Origin: Centropus unirufus
Taxonomy: Eukaryota; Chordata; Aves; Cuculiformes; Centropidae
Reading direction: 5' to 3'
Assembly: GCA_013397695.1 (NCBI GenBank)
Contig: VYZI01000106.1
Span: forward strand, 62,001 to 126,000
Length of the DNA stretch: 64,000 nucleotides
The position numbers and the translations under genes are program-made. How positions within the stretch are numbered: the first letter of the stretch is position 1; the number at the start of each line of letters is the position of its first letter. Shown here piece after piece: positions 1 through 13,274 of this stretch. The notes below the pieces were generated by a model. It had not been told where the DNA came from. It searched no databases and saw nothing but the letters and a program-made list of their open reading frames with translations.

Positions 1-2407
1 ATAACTATTCCTAGAGCTGTGCTAGTCAAATGATGATAGTACACAGACAAAGATATGTGGGAACATCAAGACAATATGCAAGCTGAAGTTGGTCTTGTTA
101 AACAAAAGGAGACCTGAAAATTTCACTTTCATCATGAGCACAAGAGGAAAAAATGATATTTTCATAGTGGTGGAAATACAAATCAGTGTAAAGGTGTGAA
201 AGTGTATCTATATCCTCTTGCTCTATGTTACAGTTTCTGATAGGCTGTTGCAGGCAGTAACTGGAAAATACAAATGTGTACTGATGATCTTACCTAAAAA
301 AGAAGAGTCCTGCTAAAAAGAAAATATTTTTTCCTTCATATTTTATTGCTGATGTTTAAAAATGCATGGAATTCTTTCCTTGGTTTCTTAGTATATAGCT
401 TTCTGAGAATGTGGAACTCTAAATTCACATGGTTAAATGCTTTGTACTTTGAAAAGTCCATTTTATGTAACAATGGGCAGATATAACTTTATGTAAGCAT
501 ACAAATAAGAATGATTTGCATAGTTAAGAACCAGCACTTAAATGAAATTAGATAATAAAGGGAAGGAAACCATTTCTGATGGGTAGTGGGTTTGGTCTGT
601 ATGACCTCTAGTTTAGTCTTTGAAAAGGCTCTGTATGCTTTGTGCCCAGGAACTAGAACCACACTAATTTAATAGAGTAGCTATAATTTTCTGAAGAAGT
701 TTAACTATACTCTGAGTGATTAACGCAGATTAAAAAGAGTTGCAGAGGCCCTTCAGATCTGATATGATTTGCAGATTCAGGAGAGTAAATGTCATTTCCA
801 TTGCATTTAACATAGTGCTATACAAGAAATAAGGGTCGTTCTTAGCCTCTGGTTTAATGCAAACACCACCTTCTCCCCGTTGATTTGAAATGAAAGGACT
901 TTGTACTTTCTGTATGAGATTCATTAAAGGGATCTATAGGCAGACATATATGGCCTCTTCAGAATGATAAACAAATGTTGATGTGATGGGGAGTTATTTC
1001 ACATAATCACAAGTTGTGATTCTTTCTTAAGCTTAATCCTTTAGTTCTGCAGCTGATATACAGCTACATTACAAAACCTGCGATGAGCTTTTTTACAGGA
1101 ACATCTACATGGTTCCATCAGGGGTGAAGAGTCAGTGGACTTCCCTTAAAGACAGGAAAAGCATAGCATGTGAAAGCTATGTGAGATGCATATGATTGCA
1201 TGTGTAATAGCCACAGTATTGGAATATATTTTATTTCTCTTGGAGAGGCTGGTATTTATGTGAAATAGACAAGATTTCTCCTTAACCTTAAGAAAGAAAG
1301 AAATCTTTTTTTTAACTCTTCAGAGCAACTGTAGCTTCAGAACAGATAGACATGTACTACAAGGCATTTATTTCTCCCTGTTTGGAACACTTTATCCACT
1401 CTTCTCTCCTTTCTGCCATTTACTTCCACTTGCACTTTGTGATCTGCTTTTCAGTCATTTTTGCTTTTATTATGCTTTTTTACATTTTAGAAAGGCAAAT
1501 AAAATAGTTTAGTAGTGGAATAAAAAAGACAGAGGTATTTGCTTCCTGAAATGTTGGAATCTAGAGAATTTTAAGTTCCTTAAAATTGACTAAAATTAAT
1601 TCTAAGATTGCAAAATGCTGTGAAAACATCAATGCATTAGTAATTCCTTTGTGGCTTGTCTTTGTAAGAATACTGGGAACATTTGCAAACTGAAGTATAA
1701 TATATGACTGTTCCTTCCAATATTTTATGTACCTAACTGCTTGAGACTTATGAGAAAGGGAAGATATTTACATTTTCAATAATTCTGCCTTCAGTGTGCA
1801 TGGTTGATGTTATTCTCCATTTGTAAACAGTTAAAATAAGACATGTTTAACTCCTCTGGGCTCTTGCTGAGTGTTTGAATGGAGAAAGGGGGTAGTTAAA
1901 CATTCAGGGAACTTTGCGGTTGCTTCTCTTTATTGTGCTGAATTGCAAAACTCAGAAGGGCAGTTTGGAGCAAATACTTCATTGTAGCACAGTTACTCAG
2001 GTAAAATGAGGACGACATGAGTGGGACTAGAGCCTTGCTTAAGAGAGTCTAGTTGTATTCACTCCTCAATGGGATACAGGATTTAAACCATAACCTTCTT
2101 CCGAGAATACTACAAGAACCTTCCACAGGCAAGTCTTAAATATTCCCAGTGATCTGCACCAACCTTGCAGCATGACTGTTTCTGCATCTGTATGCTGGTA
2201 CTAAACTTCAACATTTTCACAAGAATTCTCAGCTTTATGTCTGTTGAACAGACCCATTGACCTAAATAACATTAACCACATTCCTAGTAGTTAAAGATCT
2301 GATTTAATTACAACCTAATAAATCATGACAAATTGTATCTACTATAAACAATGATGGACATTTTTAAAATACAGTTAACGAAGATAATATTTAGAACATA
2401 GGGAAGA

Positions 2408-2443
2408 GTTTAGCTTGGGAGGAAGGGTTTAGCTTAGGAGGAA
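2408..2443. repeat. Two-copy tandem repeat, period 19
   Basis: Two 17-bp copies differing at one base (GTTTAGCTTGGGAGGAA and GTTTAGCTTAGGAGGAA) start 19 bp apart. It is a local duplication with no evident function. Confidence 0.8.
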
Positions 2444-4499
2444 TACCGAAGCAAATACATTTTAGAATATGCTTATAATTTAATAATACTTCTGATTATA
2501 CATACTTGAGTTTTAATAGGCATGCTATGCTTTGGCATGTGAAGCTTATATTCTAATTAAAACTTCTGAAAAGGTCTGGCAGTGATAAATACACCTATTT
2601 CATAACTAGCCATCTTCTTGATCTGTTTAAAAACATTTTGCAGCTGAAGAATGGTTGTAGGAAAGTCAGCCAGGGCTTATTAATTAAATGGCTGATTTTT
2701 CAGTTGTTGACCTTGGACACTGCAGCTCGGTGCTGCACCTTTAATTATACAACCAAGTGCTGCAAAATGCAGGTGTTTGATTAGGTAATCAGGAACTTAA
2801 CCTTTGACTACCTAAAATACTATAAAAGAGAGAGGGTTTTTTTTTTTAGTTAAAATGTTTAGCTGAAAAATAGAAATTCTTTGTTAAAACACACCATAAT
2901 TTGTGATATTTCTATTGTACTTGTATGCGTTTTAAAAATAAGCAAAAGTAATTAAACCACTAGTACAATCATACATAAAAAAAAAGCAATTGGAGTGTAA
3001 TCATTTGTACCCACATTGAGCCTGGATTTACGCAACAGGTGAAGGTGGTTGTAGGCTTCCTCTTTAGTTGAGGCACACAGTAACTAAGTGTGATGGTGCT
3101 TGACACTACTGTCTCTCCATGATTTTTGCCTGCCTCCCATCTATCAGCCTCTCACAAACTGTGGCCGAATCCATCCTGCTAGCACTGTCCTGGATACCCT
3201 ACTACCACTTGTATGGTAATGTGATCTGAGCCCTTACTGATTATGTGCTATCTATAGCAAGAGCAGGTGACAATATGTTACTGAATTTTATGTGTGGAAA
3301 TGTGCATCCATTTTTTAATGTTGCATGAGCCAAATCACCCTCAATTTCAATACAACTAGCCTTTATTCAAGGTGAATTTGTAGAAACTGAAAATGGCTTT
3401 TCTCTCCAGATCTCAGTGCTTCACAGTGATTGCACAGATGAGCATTCTCAAATACTGGCAGTCACTTTCTGTGGAAGCCTTGGAGCACACCACCTTGAAA
3501 AATTGTGTAAAGACTTTTTTTTTTCCAAATGAGATGTGCACTTAGAGTTTGTATCTGCCCAGACTTTGGTGAATCTGCCGTAAATTCTGCATGTATTTAC
3601 ATATGTGCATAGAATATATATGTATAACAAACAAATAATGATTTTCAATAACGATAATTATTAATGTCCACATTTACTGGTGGGAGTAATAGTCCAACGG
3701 AGTGATCCTTGCCATTGGTGTCTTTTTGGTATGCACAAGTTAGATCAAGATTACAGGGACAATGTGAGAGAGAAACCAGCTTTCTGGATTTTGTGCTGAG
3801 AGCTGGAAAGGGAGGTTGGGGTGAGGAGATTCTTTATGATCTTGTTACTTGTAAACTGATAAAAGGCATTGAAAAATAGTAAACATTGAGATATGAAGTA
3901 CTGTTTTCACAAGAACAGTCCTTGGAGCTGAATCACCCTTTAGAACTGACTATACTCACTGGTTCAAGTATTCTTGTGCTACATACTACATCCAGAAGAT
4001 GGCTAAGCCTTCACCAGGGCGTGAAATCCTTTGTGTTTTGGATGGTTTTCTTTATGTGTGTCTGTGTGGCTGTCAACGCATTTCAGCCCTATTTTGAATA
4101 TGAGTTAATTTTTCAAGAATAGAAATACTAGAATAGAATGTTTTTGCAGAGTGTGGGAAAATGTGTGAGAGAAAAGCGGTGGTACTGACATTCATTCTCT
4201 TTGGGAAAAGCATGGGTGTTTTCTAGACAGGGCTATTTACTATGAACAGCTCTCAGCCCAGAAACCCAGTAACAAATGACAGGAGCATTAGGGCAAAGAG
4301 AACTTTAACTGTAACAGCAGAAGTAGGAAAATTTTGGAAGGATCATGTTCTCTTGACAGAAGAAATACATATGTGCCCAGAAATTGAATATGAAGGGGGA
4401 TGATGGATGTAGCATCTGGATGAGTGTAATGTTCATTAGAAGTCTGAGAAGTAAAATGGCATTCAGGAGGTTGATGTTTCCCTGAAGAACTTTCTCTTA

Positions 4500-4569
4500 C
4501 TCCTTCCCCCCTCCCCCCCCCCCCTTTTTTTTTATTTTCCCTCATTTTTCACTCATTTTCTTTTTTTAG
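4500..4569 (+). repeat. Long pyrimidine tract with C12/T9 runs, ending in AG
   Basis: This is an almost pure C/T stretch with runs of 6 C, 12 C and 9 T, interrupted by only a few A residues and closing with TTTTTTTAGG (AG at 4568-4569). On the + strand it resembles a very strong polypyrimidine tract plus splice acceptor. No coding sequence follows, so it is better described as low-complexity sequence with a decoy-acceptor appearance. Confidence 0.8.
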
Positions 4570-4927
4570 GAGAACAGCACTTCTGTATGTTTTAGAAATT
4601 CCTTTACCGAATACAAGTTCTTTCTCTTACTAACTTGTTGTCCTTTAAGATACTAATGATAAGCCAGCATCTTGTAATAGCCATGTGTTTTCTAGGATAA
4701 ATCTAGTCAATCAACTATGCCATTTAAAAGTCTTCAAGAGCTAGTTCTAGAGTTGAGGCCGCTTAATCTGAGGATCCCACTTACTTGACTAGTGTCAAAT
4801 TAGAATCTGCACTTCAGAGAGCCAAATTAGTCATGGTTATCATCCCTTACTTCAAAGGAGGCAGCTCTGTAGCAAGGAAGGTATGTACCTCTGTCACAGT
4901 AAACTAGCTTTCACTGAGAACAGGAGA

Positions 4928-4957
4928 GCTGAATCAAGCTGAACCAAGCTGAATCAA
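4928..4957. repeat. Three-copy 10-bp tandem repeat
   Basis: Three consecutive 10-bp units read GCTGAATCAA, GCTGAACCAA and GCTGAATCAA, the middle one differing at one base. Confidence 0.85.
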
Positions 4958-7900
4958 GCCCCAAAGGGCTTGGTTTTGACATTTTATCAAGAGTGAACAC
5001 ATTTAAGATGTGTAGAATTAATAAATGTTGGAAGAGAAAAAATATATTGTGCGTTTTCAGTAAGCTAAAGAGGGAATAGGTTATAGGCTTTTCTCTTTAC
5101 TATTTGCATGTAGTTCAGTTAAGTTTGGAAGTGAAGTTTAGACCTCTCAGAATTAGAAAATCATGTTTTGTGTCTGCCAGAATTGTGTTCTTCACTGATC
5201 TACAATAGTAAATCCCTAATGGAAAGAAACAATTACTAGTAGGAAAAGCAGGGTGTGGGCTTCAGCTAGACAGCTTTTGCCTTTCACCTGTCAAGCAAGA
5301 AGATCCCTTTTCAGTAACTGCAGTTAGGTACCTACCACTATCGAATGTTCCTACCCAGTTACGTGTAAGGAAGCTGTGCTACATGAGCAAACTAGTGCTT
5401 CTCATTCTCCTATGCATCAGTCATATTTGAATCAAATTGGAATGGTCTGTCTGCATCAGGGAAAAGTTGTTTTTTGTATTCAGTAGCTGTTTCTTGGGTC
5501 TGGCATCTGGCCTAGATAGAAGCAGTATCTGTAACATCACTGCTAATGCAAATGAGTTTAAGTTTGGAAAAAGATGAATAGCCTGCAGAGTTACTTTGCT
5601 CTTTCACAGAAGTAGAGAGATGCTCCAAATGCATCTTTGTGCATTAGGTCTACTTAAAAATCACGTTAATAAATCAATTCTCACTTTTAGTGTAGGTGTT
5701 TTACACTGCAAAAGAGGAGAAAAAAATTGTTCACACTAAGAAACTGTGATTGTAGAAATACAAATTGGTTTGGGAATTGTGGACCTATAGCATCCATGCA
5801 ACTGCTTTTAACACTGTATTTGGAAACTAACATTATTGCTAACTCTGTCTCTTAAGCACCGATCAATTTCATGCATGTTAATATAGGTAGGTTATTTTTA
5901 CTTCTATAGCAGGAAATTACTATTTCTAATCCTGAAAGTACTTAAGGCAATGAGCAGAGTATATTGGAGTACTTTTAAGTCAGATAAGAATAGATTTTAT
6001 TAGGTTTATTTTAAGACTTTGAATTTTTGTAGGTCATACTTATCAGTGCTTTCTGCTTACCACAAGCAAAGGAGATTTACCCACAGTTGTACTTAAAAAA
6101 AGTCAGTATTCAAATCATGATGGTGCTTAGTAGGCTTAATTCATGACAGCTTCAGGACAGATACTCACTAGCATATATTTCAATTAAAAAGATAAAACTC
6201 TTTCTTGCTTAAGTTACACTTCTAATATAGTTAGGTAGGCACTGTATTTCGCCATTTGTTTTGAAGGAAAGAGGAAATTTAATGCTGAAGTGGCACAGCA
6301 GAGCACTGGAGTCAGAAGATGTGGATTCTTTTCTTGACTTTTCCCCGATCCATCACTGAAAAATGAAAGACATACTGCTTACGTAAAATAATGGTAAATA
6401 TTTTTCATTTGAAAGCAATTGGAGGCATCTGTCATAATATCTTCTATGAGTTCATTGTAACTAAGCTTTTCAGAATACTGTTTGAAAAATACTGAACATA
6501 TAGTTTACAGATGTGACAGTTTTCGAGAAAGAGTGTTAGCTAGCCTAGACTATAAAAAAAATAAAATCAATGGATTTATGGTAGATTCTCAGGTCTGAGG
6601 CTTCTTTAAAAAAGTTGACTTCAGAAGACTGAAAATCCTGTATTATGTAATGATTTTTAAATAATTCTCTCTTGTAAGAGTGCTCTGGACATCTCCAGGT
6701 TGAATTGAGAAACAGACTTCCCAATTCAACCATTCCAGAAGAGTCACAAGTTTATATTTGGTTGCAAGTCCAAAGGCAGGTATACGAACATTTGCATGAG
6801 GGGCTACCCTTCATTCTCTTCAGTTGGTCCATTACATTAATCTTCCTATGTGGCCTCTTGAGTTGCTGTGGAAAGGAACCAGAGGGTGCTAGCAGTGACC
6901 TGGAAGATGACAATTGACTTGGCTATTATCATAGCAGTCAAGTAAACACTGAAGTGCCCTTGTTTGCACCCTGGCTATACAAACATAGCGGGAATTTAGT
7001 GTCTGCTTAATGACTGTTGCATAGTCAGAGCCGAATTGAATGCTTATTCAGAATTAGCTGGTTGCACCCTGTAGAATTCACCACAGATAAAAAGACAGTT
7101 AGCATGTCTATTCATTGTGAGTGAAGTGTAGATTGGCAGGGGACAGTGTGCATGAAAAGGCTATATTACAGCAGTCTTGAAGTCAGAGGCAAAGTGCCCC
7201 TTAACTTCAAAGAATGCAAGGTGAAACCCCTGCATAGTAGCAGGTTTGAATGGTAGCATATTTTTCAGTCTGAAAGTGAGTTGCCACAGTTTTAACTACA
7301 GATACGAGCTGATATCTTAGTATGCAGGAAAAAAAAAACAGTTTTGAGGTGACTGTATAGATTAGGATCTAGATATAGGTCTTTTTTAATGTGGTTCTAA
7401 TAGGTTGCGGCTGGACATATAATTAAACTGGCTTTGTTGGAGTGGCTCACAACATATGTTTTCCATTCAGGGAATGAGAATCGATTGTCTCTGCAGCTGA
7501 TCCAAAGCTCATCTCTATGATCTAAAATCAGAACAAAGAAAGATTTATATAACGATCTACAACTAAGGCAAAAAATTGTCACTAGCTACTTACTAAGAAT
7601 TTAAATATAACTTCACAGGAGCAAGAGCTGTTAACAGGATCTGTATGTTGTTCAAATTCACTCCTTAGAGTAGTTATTAATTTTTTTTCTTCCATTAAGT
7701 GGCTGTAGGCTCTTTTAGATGCAGTCCAAACCCATTAGTGTGTGAAATTAGTATAATTAACTTCTAGATGTTTGCTAGGAGATATTGATAGATTTCTTGA
7801 TGATGACTTCTGTTTATTTGCATCTAAGGTTTAGTGTTTAGCCTTACACATAATTCTTATTTCAGGCTAACTTTTGTAAAACAAAATAAAACAGGATATG

Positions 7901-10900
7901 AAAACTCCACAAACAATCTCTTCATTCTTTTGTAACATCTGCTGCAGAAACATGGTGAATTTTAGAGTAGGGGCAGATGTTTTCTCCTTGATGCTCTGCA
8001 GGCATCTCTCTGCTCATTTATTTGACAGCATGAGAAAGACTATTTAGAATTACTGCATTTAAAATCTTTACCTTGTCAGAAATAGAAAGGTGCAAATTAG
8101 TCTGAGAATTAAACAAATACAAAGCTCAACAATTTTAGGAGAAGCAAAGAAATAACTGAAAGCTGGGATTGGTAGCCACACATGTCTCCATTAAACTCAA
8201 GCCTAGTCAATCCAAGGAAAAGTTCAGTGATCTAGCTTATACTGTGCACCCACTACTACTCTTGGATTCTGGACCTGAAAATGAGATAAAAATTGAAACA
8301 CATATATCTGTTCAGAAAGCATGGAAATCTAATCTATAGGTAATCCTATGATATACAAATATGACCTTTTTCATGTTAATACGTGATAGAACAATCACTG
8401 CCAGTTTCAACTGCACTTTTCAGAAAGGAGCTAATGGAGAAGTTGTCTTTCAGAACTTGTGATCATACAAAAAAAAGCTTACAGGGGATAAATTACAGGT
8501 TGGTAGGAGCTTTATGTGTTTTACTTTCTATGCACTCCCCATTCTACAGCCTACAGGTTCTTGTCTGTATCCTGGAATTGACTCCAAAATAGTTCAGTTA
8601 TAATGATGAAAATCAAGTTTATTTATTTTACTTCAATCCTTTATGTAATGAATGTATGTGTGGGGGAAATGAAAGATATTGTTGAAAAGTGTTGGTCTAG
8701 AAGGTTTGCGTCCCCTGCTTCAGTTAAAAGAATCATGACGTGACCCTAATGCATTTGCAAAGCAATCCTTTATCTTAAATTTCTGTAATGGATAATTCAC
8801 CATGCTTTGTTTCATAGGACTTGAAATTTCAGTGGACTCTTTTTCAGAACTCTGCTTTGGTCAGAAGTTCTCAGTACAGTTCAAAACTTTTACCTGTTAT
8901 TGTAGCTGTGATTCTTTGAACCCACTACTGAATAGGAGAGGGTGATTTTAGTAAAAATTTATTTATAGCACAATGGCATTTAGTGAAAAATATGTTGTTG
9001 GATGGACAGTCTGGTAGCAAGTATTGCAGTAAGTTAGAATAATTTTTTTTAAAAAATTTATCTTTGAGAGCCTACAACTCATCAGAGTAAGAATTTCTTT
9101 TAGATGTCTGTAGCCTGTTGACCTCTTTCTGAGTCAGTGAATTTCTGTCTCTCAGGCTTGTTTCCCAGCTAAAGCGTCTCTTACAGTTTTTGACAAAGTT
9201 CACATGAATTGGAACCCATTCAACCATTGTTTTAAAGATCTCGTTTTAAGTTTCTTTAGCATCTTAGTGTAATTCTGTGAACAAGATTTTCTTCAGTTTG
9301 ATTTGTAAGGTGAACTTTGGGAACATGCTATTGAATTTCTATAACATTTTCTGCTAATAAGAGAGAAAGCTTTGTTCCTTTCTAGTGGAAACTGTAAAAA
9401 CATCTTTGTTGGCTCAGACAGTGTAGGCTACTACAGAATCAGATCACAGCTAAATTATTATTTTGACATCAAGGTTGAATAAACTTCTTTGTAACAAAGT
9501 TTAAGAGGAATTCAGCCTAACATCTGACTTCTCTTTATTTTTAATCTTGAAAGTATTGAATTCATTAAGTTCCCTTGAAACTTTTCCCATCACTTTTTCA
9601 TAGAATTCATTACCCTTTTTAAAACTCTTTTCCTTATTTTCACTACTAAAATTTTATTTCATCTTCGGAATTTTTAGTAAATGCATCGAGTAAAGTGAAG
9701 GTGATACAGGTTGCTGAGGAAATCTGGATCTTGTTGAAGCCAGTGGATCTTCTGTTTTGTCTTTTGTTTGGTTTTTTATTTATTTTAATGTTCTTACTTT
9801 TAGAGAACTAGAAAGATTATATTTTCCCCTTTGGTTTTGCCAGACATGTTTGGATAGTTCCTAAGGTTATGGTGCTGTAGCTTATTTTAAATATTTTCTA
9901 GATAAGAGATGTTATGTCTCAGTATTTAGATCTTTGCAGCTTCTTTTCCTCTTCATTAATTTCTATTTATTCTCTGCATCAGTGCACAGTATAAACTGCC
10001 AGTATCTGATTCAATGTTAAATTATTGCAATGTAGCCCATTGCAATAGCTCTGAAAAAGGTGTTTCTACATTACACTCTATTCAGCACAGTGTTAAAAAG
10101 GCAGTTTACATGATCTCCAAAATAGAACCATATTAAGGCACCTTTGAAAACCATGGAAGATACTGAACACTTCTTTTGCTATCTCTGTTCTGCTTTATCA
10201 TGTGATGGAAAAGACTACATCTAAGCTGGTTTTACTGATTACTGTTACATAGCCTTAAAGATCTCAGAAGCCACCTTCTACATTTTGCTGAAGAGAATGC
10301 AAGGATAATCTCAAATGAGATGGAGATAAAGTCACTTTAGAAGAGCTTTTAAAAAGACATTAGAGAAAGCTGCCTACTCACTGTGTTTAGGTCCAGCTAA
10401 AAGGAATAGAAAATCCTAGGAGAACTTTTAATAAAAACAGTATATTATTATACCGAGAACAGGACAAGGAACTGAGCCTACCACCCTCTGAGGAAATTTT
10501 TAATATCGTTAAGTACATGTAAGCCACAATGACTGACATTTTCATTAATGTTTATATTGTAGAGAAATTGTTAAATTGCCAAGCATTTACAAGTGACAGT
10601 CCAAAAGAAACTCTCTTTCAAATGTTAAGCTGTACTGCGGAAGGCTGAAAAAGTTTTAACTTATCAGAATTGTGTATTAGAAAATATATACTGAGAAAAT
10701 CTAATATAAATGCAACAATAGCCCAGTTATATGTAAAGTAAACAAATAAAGTACAAATAATGTCACTATTTTAGTTCATAGTTACAAAGTCAGTTTCTGT
10801 TTGTTGGAATTCTTTTTTTCATTTAATTTGATTTTAGGACAATAGAGTTCTAAATTTCTGACTTAAATGCTCAGTCATTAAATTTATTTGAGATAATAAA

Positions 10901-11198
10901 TCAGCTTTATATGTGCAATGATTTTGGAATTTAAATGGATCCCTTTAAAATTTTATTGTGATTTTCTAATGCATATATAAGGTAACATATGTAGGGACTT
11001 TTTAAGTTCTATTATGTGCATTTGAAAAATATAAATTGTCTTTATTTCCCAGTATATATCACCATTGAAATTTTGTATGTGTGGATGTATGTTCCTATCA
11101 TGATTATTCCATTTTTTATAGGGTAAGCTTTTACAGGTTCAGGGTTTCAATAGCGGTAGTTATATTGAAAAAGAGGAGTGAGGTATATGTTGAAAAAT

Positions 11199-11222
11199 GC
11201 TCATCTTCTTTCAAAGATGAGC
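11199..11222. repeat. Perfect 9-bp inverted repeat (hairpin)
   Basis: GCTCATCTT at 11199-11207 is followed by a 6-nt spacer and its exact reverse complement AAGATGAGC at 11214-11222. One flanking mismatch is followed by three more possible A:T pairs. There is no associated gene. Confidence 0.7.
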
Positions 11223-11867
11223 TTTTCGTGGTAGAAATCATACTGTGATAGTGGCTTTTAAGGACAGATGAATTTGTGTGCATTCTTATTCTCTCCAAAG
11301 CCTAGTCACTAAGAAAGTCATCTTCTTTCACTAGTCTACTAATATAAAGAAAGAAAGAACTATATACCTGTAAATGATGGTGCTATGCAGGTTGCCTGTA
11401 GCCTTGTTGCACAATTGTCTCCATGTTGCACCAGGTATTGTCCAGTGTCCTGAATAGATTCAGTGCTTATTTTAGTGTAAAGTAATTAAGTTATTTTGGT
11501 TAAGTAATGCTTTTTTTTTTTATTACAATCTTTGTGATTCAGAATTACCTTGCGTTTCTAAAGATAATTTCATGAAAATTCCAATCATAATGATATCAAG
11601 GGACATGACTGACAGGTATTGACATCATACCTTGTACTTACGAAAGGATAAAGGCACGTAGAATTGCGTTACTTCTGCATAAAGTGATTAAAAAAATGTT
11701 CAAATCCTAAAAATCTTATCTGCTACAGAATGTTTTTTGTGGGTTGGTTTTAAGTATTAATCTTGAAAGACTTGATCAATTTGGTTAAGAGCTTTTGTTT
11801 TGGTATTTATAAATTTTGTAAACACCTTTGTTTTCCCTTCTTTTTTTAAATTTTGTTTCTATTATGA

Positions 11868-11937
11868 CTTGTCCAGGATGAACAACCCCAACTCTCTCAG
11901 CCTTTCTTTGTAGCAGAGGTGTTCCAGCCCTTTGCAC
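11868..11937 (-). mobile_element. CR1 LINE remnant (short, minus strand)
   Basis: Read on the minus strand, this short stretch translates to a piece resembling the conserved C-terminal end of CR1 ORF2 (LRELGLF, preceded by a GLEHL-type segment). The + strand has the recognisable complement with AACCCCAACTCTCTCAGCC. Only about 70 bp is convincing. It lies upstream of, and opposite in orientation to, the CR1 pair at 12.6-14.9 kb, so it is a separate insertion or a rearranged piece. Confidence 0.65.
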
Positions 11938-12639
11938 TTAAATTTGAAAATTGTTAAGGGTATGAACCCATTTGTGAGTAATATCACTGGTAGACTGAAG
12001 TAGTCACAGATTTGAGAACTTAGGCAGGAACCTGGAAATTCTAGAATGATAGTGAAGAAGAGCAGAAGGTTAAAACTGCCTGACATTCAGCAATCTCTAC
12101 AGAGATGCCTGGAGGATGAACTGGAAGATCTAAAAGTTGAACACACATCTAGAACTATTGCCTCATGAGGACTGTAGAGATGCCATGAAGCTGGACTATT
12201 AGGTTAGCAGAACACGACTTGTTTTTAGAAAAGACAAGATAAGGAAAACCAGTGGATTTACAACACAATTTTAAAATGTGCTTTTAGCTCTTTAATGTTC
12301 AAGCAAGAAAGTAAGAAGTAGACTTTTTGAAGGCACACCTTCACCAGTATGGATAAAGTTATGAAGAGAAAAGGGACATTGTCATTCTTGGAAATTATTG
12401 TAGACAGCTTTATCGGAAGAATTAGTCACTAGAAACATCTAGAAGAATTGGTGCAGTTACTCAGTTCCAAAAATGGTATGTAAGGATGGAGAAAGTCTGA
12501 TGTATAAGCAAGTAACTTTATTTTAGAAGGTCAATGAAGCTATTGTTACAAATAGCATATGTTAGATTTGGCTATAACTTAAGAGATTTCCAAGACTGGA
12601 TGCGTATCTGTTCTTGGAAGCCACTTTAGGTGTGACTTT

Positions 12640-13230
12640 AAAATAGCGCTTGTGGAGTTAGGAAGAAACAACCATGGTAGAACATGAACAACTGACTTCG
12701 AAAAAGCCTACTAAAATGAAATTAAGACCTAGTAGAAATGGTCTCCTGGGAAGATAATGTAATAGATAAATGAGTGAAAGAGAGCTAGCAGTTACTGAAA
12801 GAGAATATGTTAAAAGCAGAGCTGCAGACTATCACAATGAGGAGGAAAGACAGGAATTAAAACTATGGATGCATCAGGCTACACAAATAAAGCCCATGAA
12901 AGCTTTGGGGAAAAAGTTCTGAAAGAGTTAGCATGATATGTTGCAATGATAGAACAATAAAGTATAGTGCTGGTCCATTGGTTACCAAAAAAACCCAGCA
13001 AAAAACAAAGAAAAAAAATCCACTTCAGTATGTACAAGCAGTGCTAGGAAGGAAAAATTTAAAGAATATTAATGTAACATGATGTATTCATATTTACAGG
13101 ATCCAATTAAATTTTCTTTGAAGTACTTAGAAAACCTAGCCAGCTCAACCCCAGAACCATTAGCAAATAATACCTAAATTTAAGAAAGGAAAAACAGGCT
13201 ATTGTAGAATTATAGGTGAATCAGTGTAAT
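12640..13230 (+). mobile_element. Old CR1-like LINE, 5' half (interrupted)
   Basis: This is heavily decayed sequence resembling the CR1 ORF2 segment between endonuclease and reverse transcriptase and the start of the RT domain. The best-matching parts are about 12685-12760, about 12800-12900 and about 13150-13230, the last resembling the CCAGAACCATTAG motif followed by a lysine-rich stretch. No reading frame is intact. Its natural continuation appears to be at about 14465, beyond the younger CR1 at 13275-14443. Identification is by resemblance to amniote CR1 sequences recalled from memory and is moderately uncertain; the 5' limit is a guess. Confidence 0.5.
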
Positions 13231-13274
13231 TCTAATGTCTTTAAATCAATGTAATTACAACATCCAAACTAACA

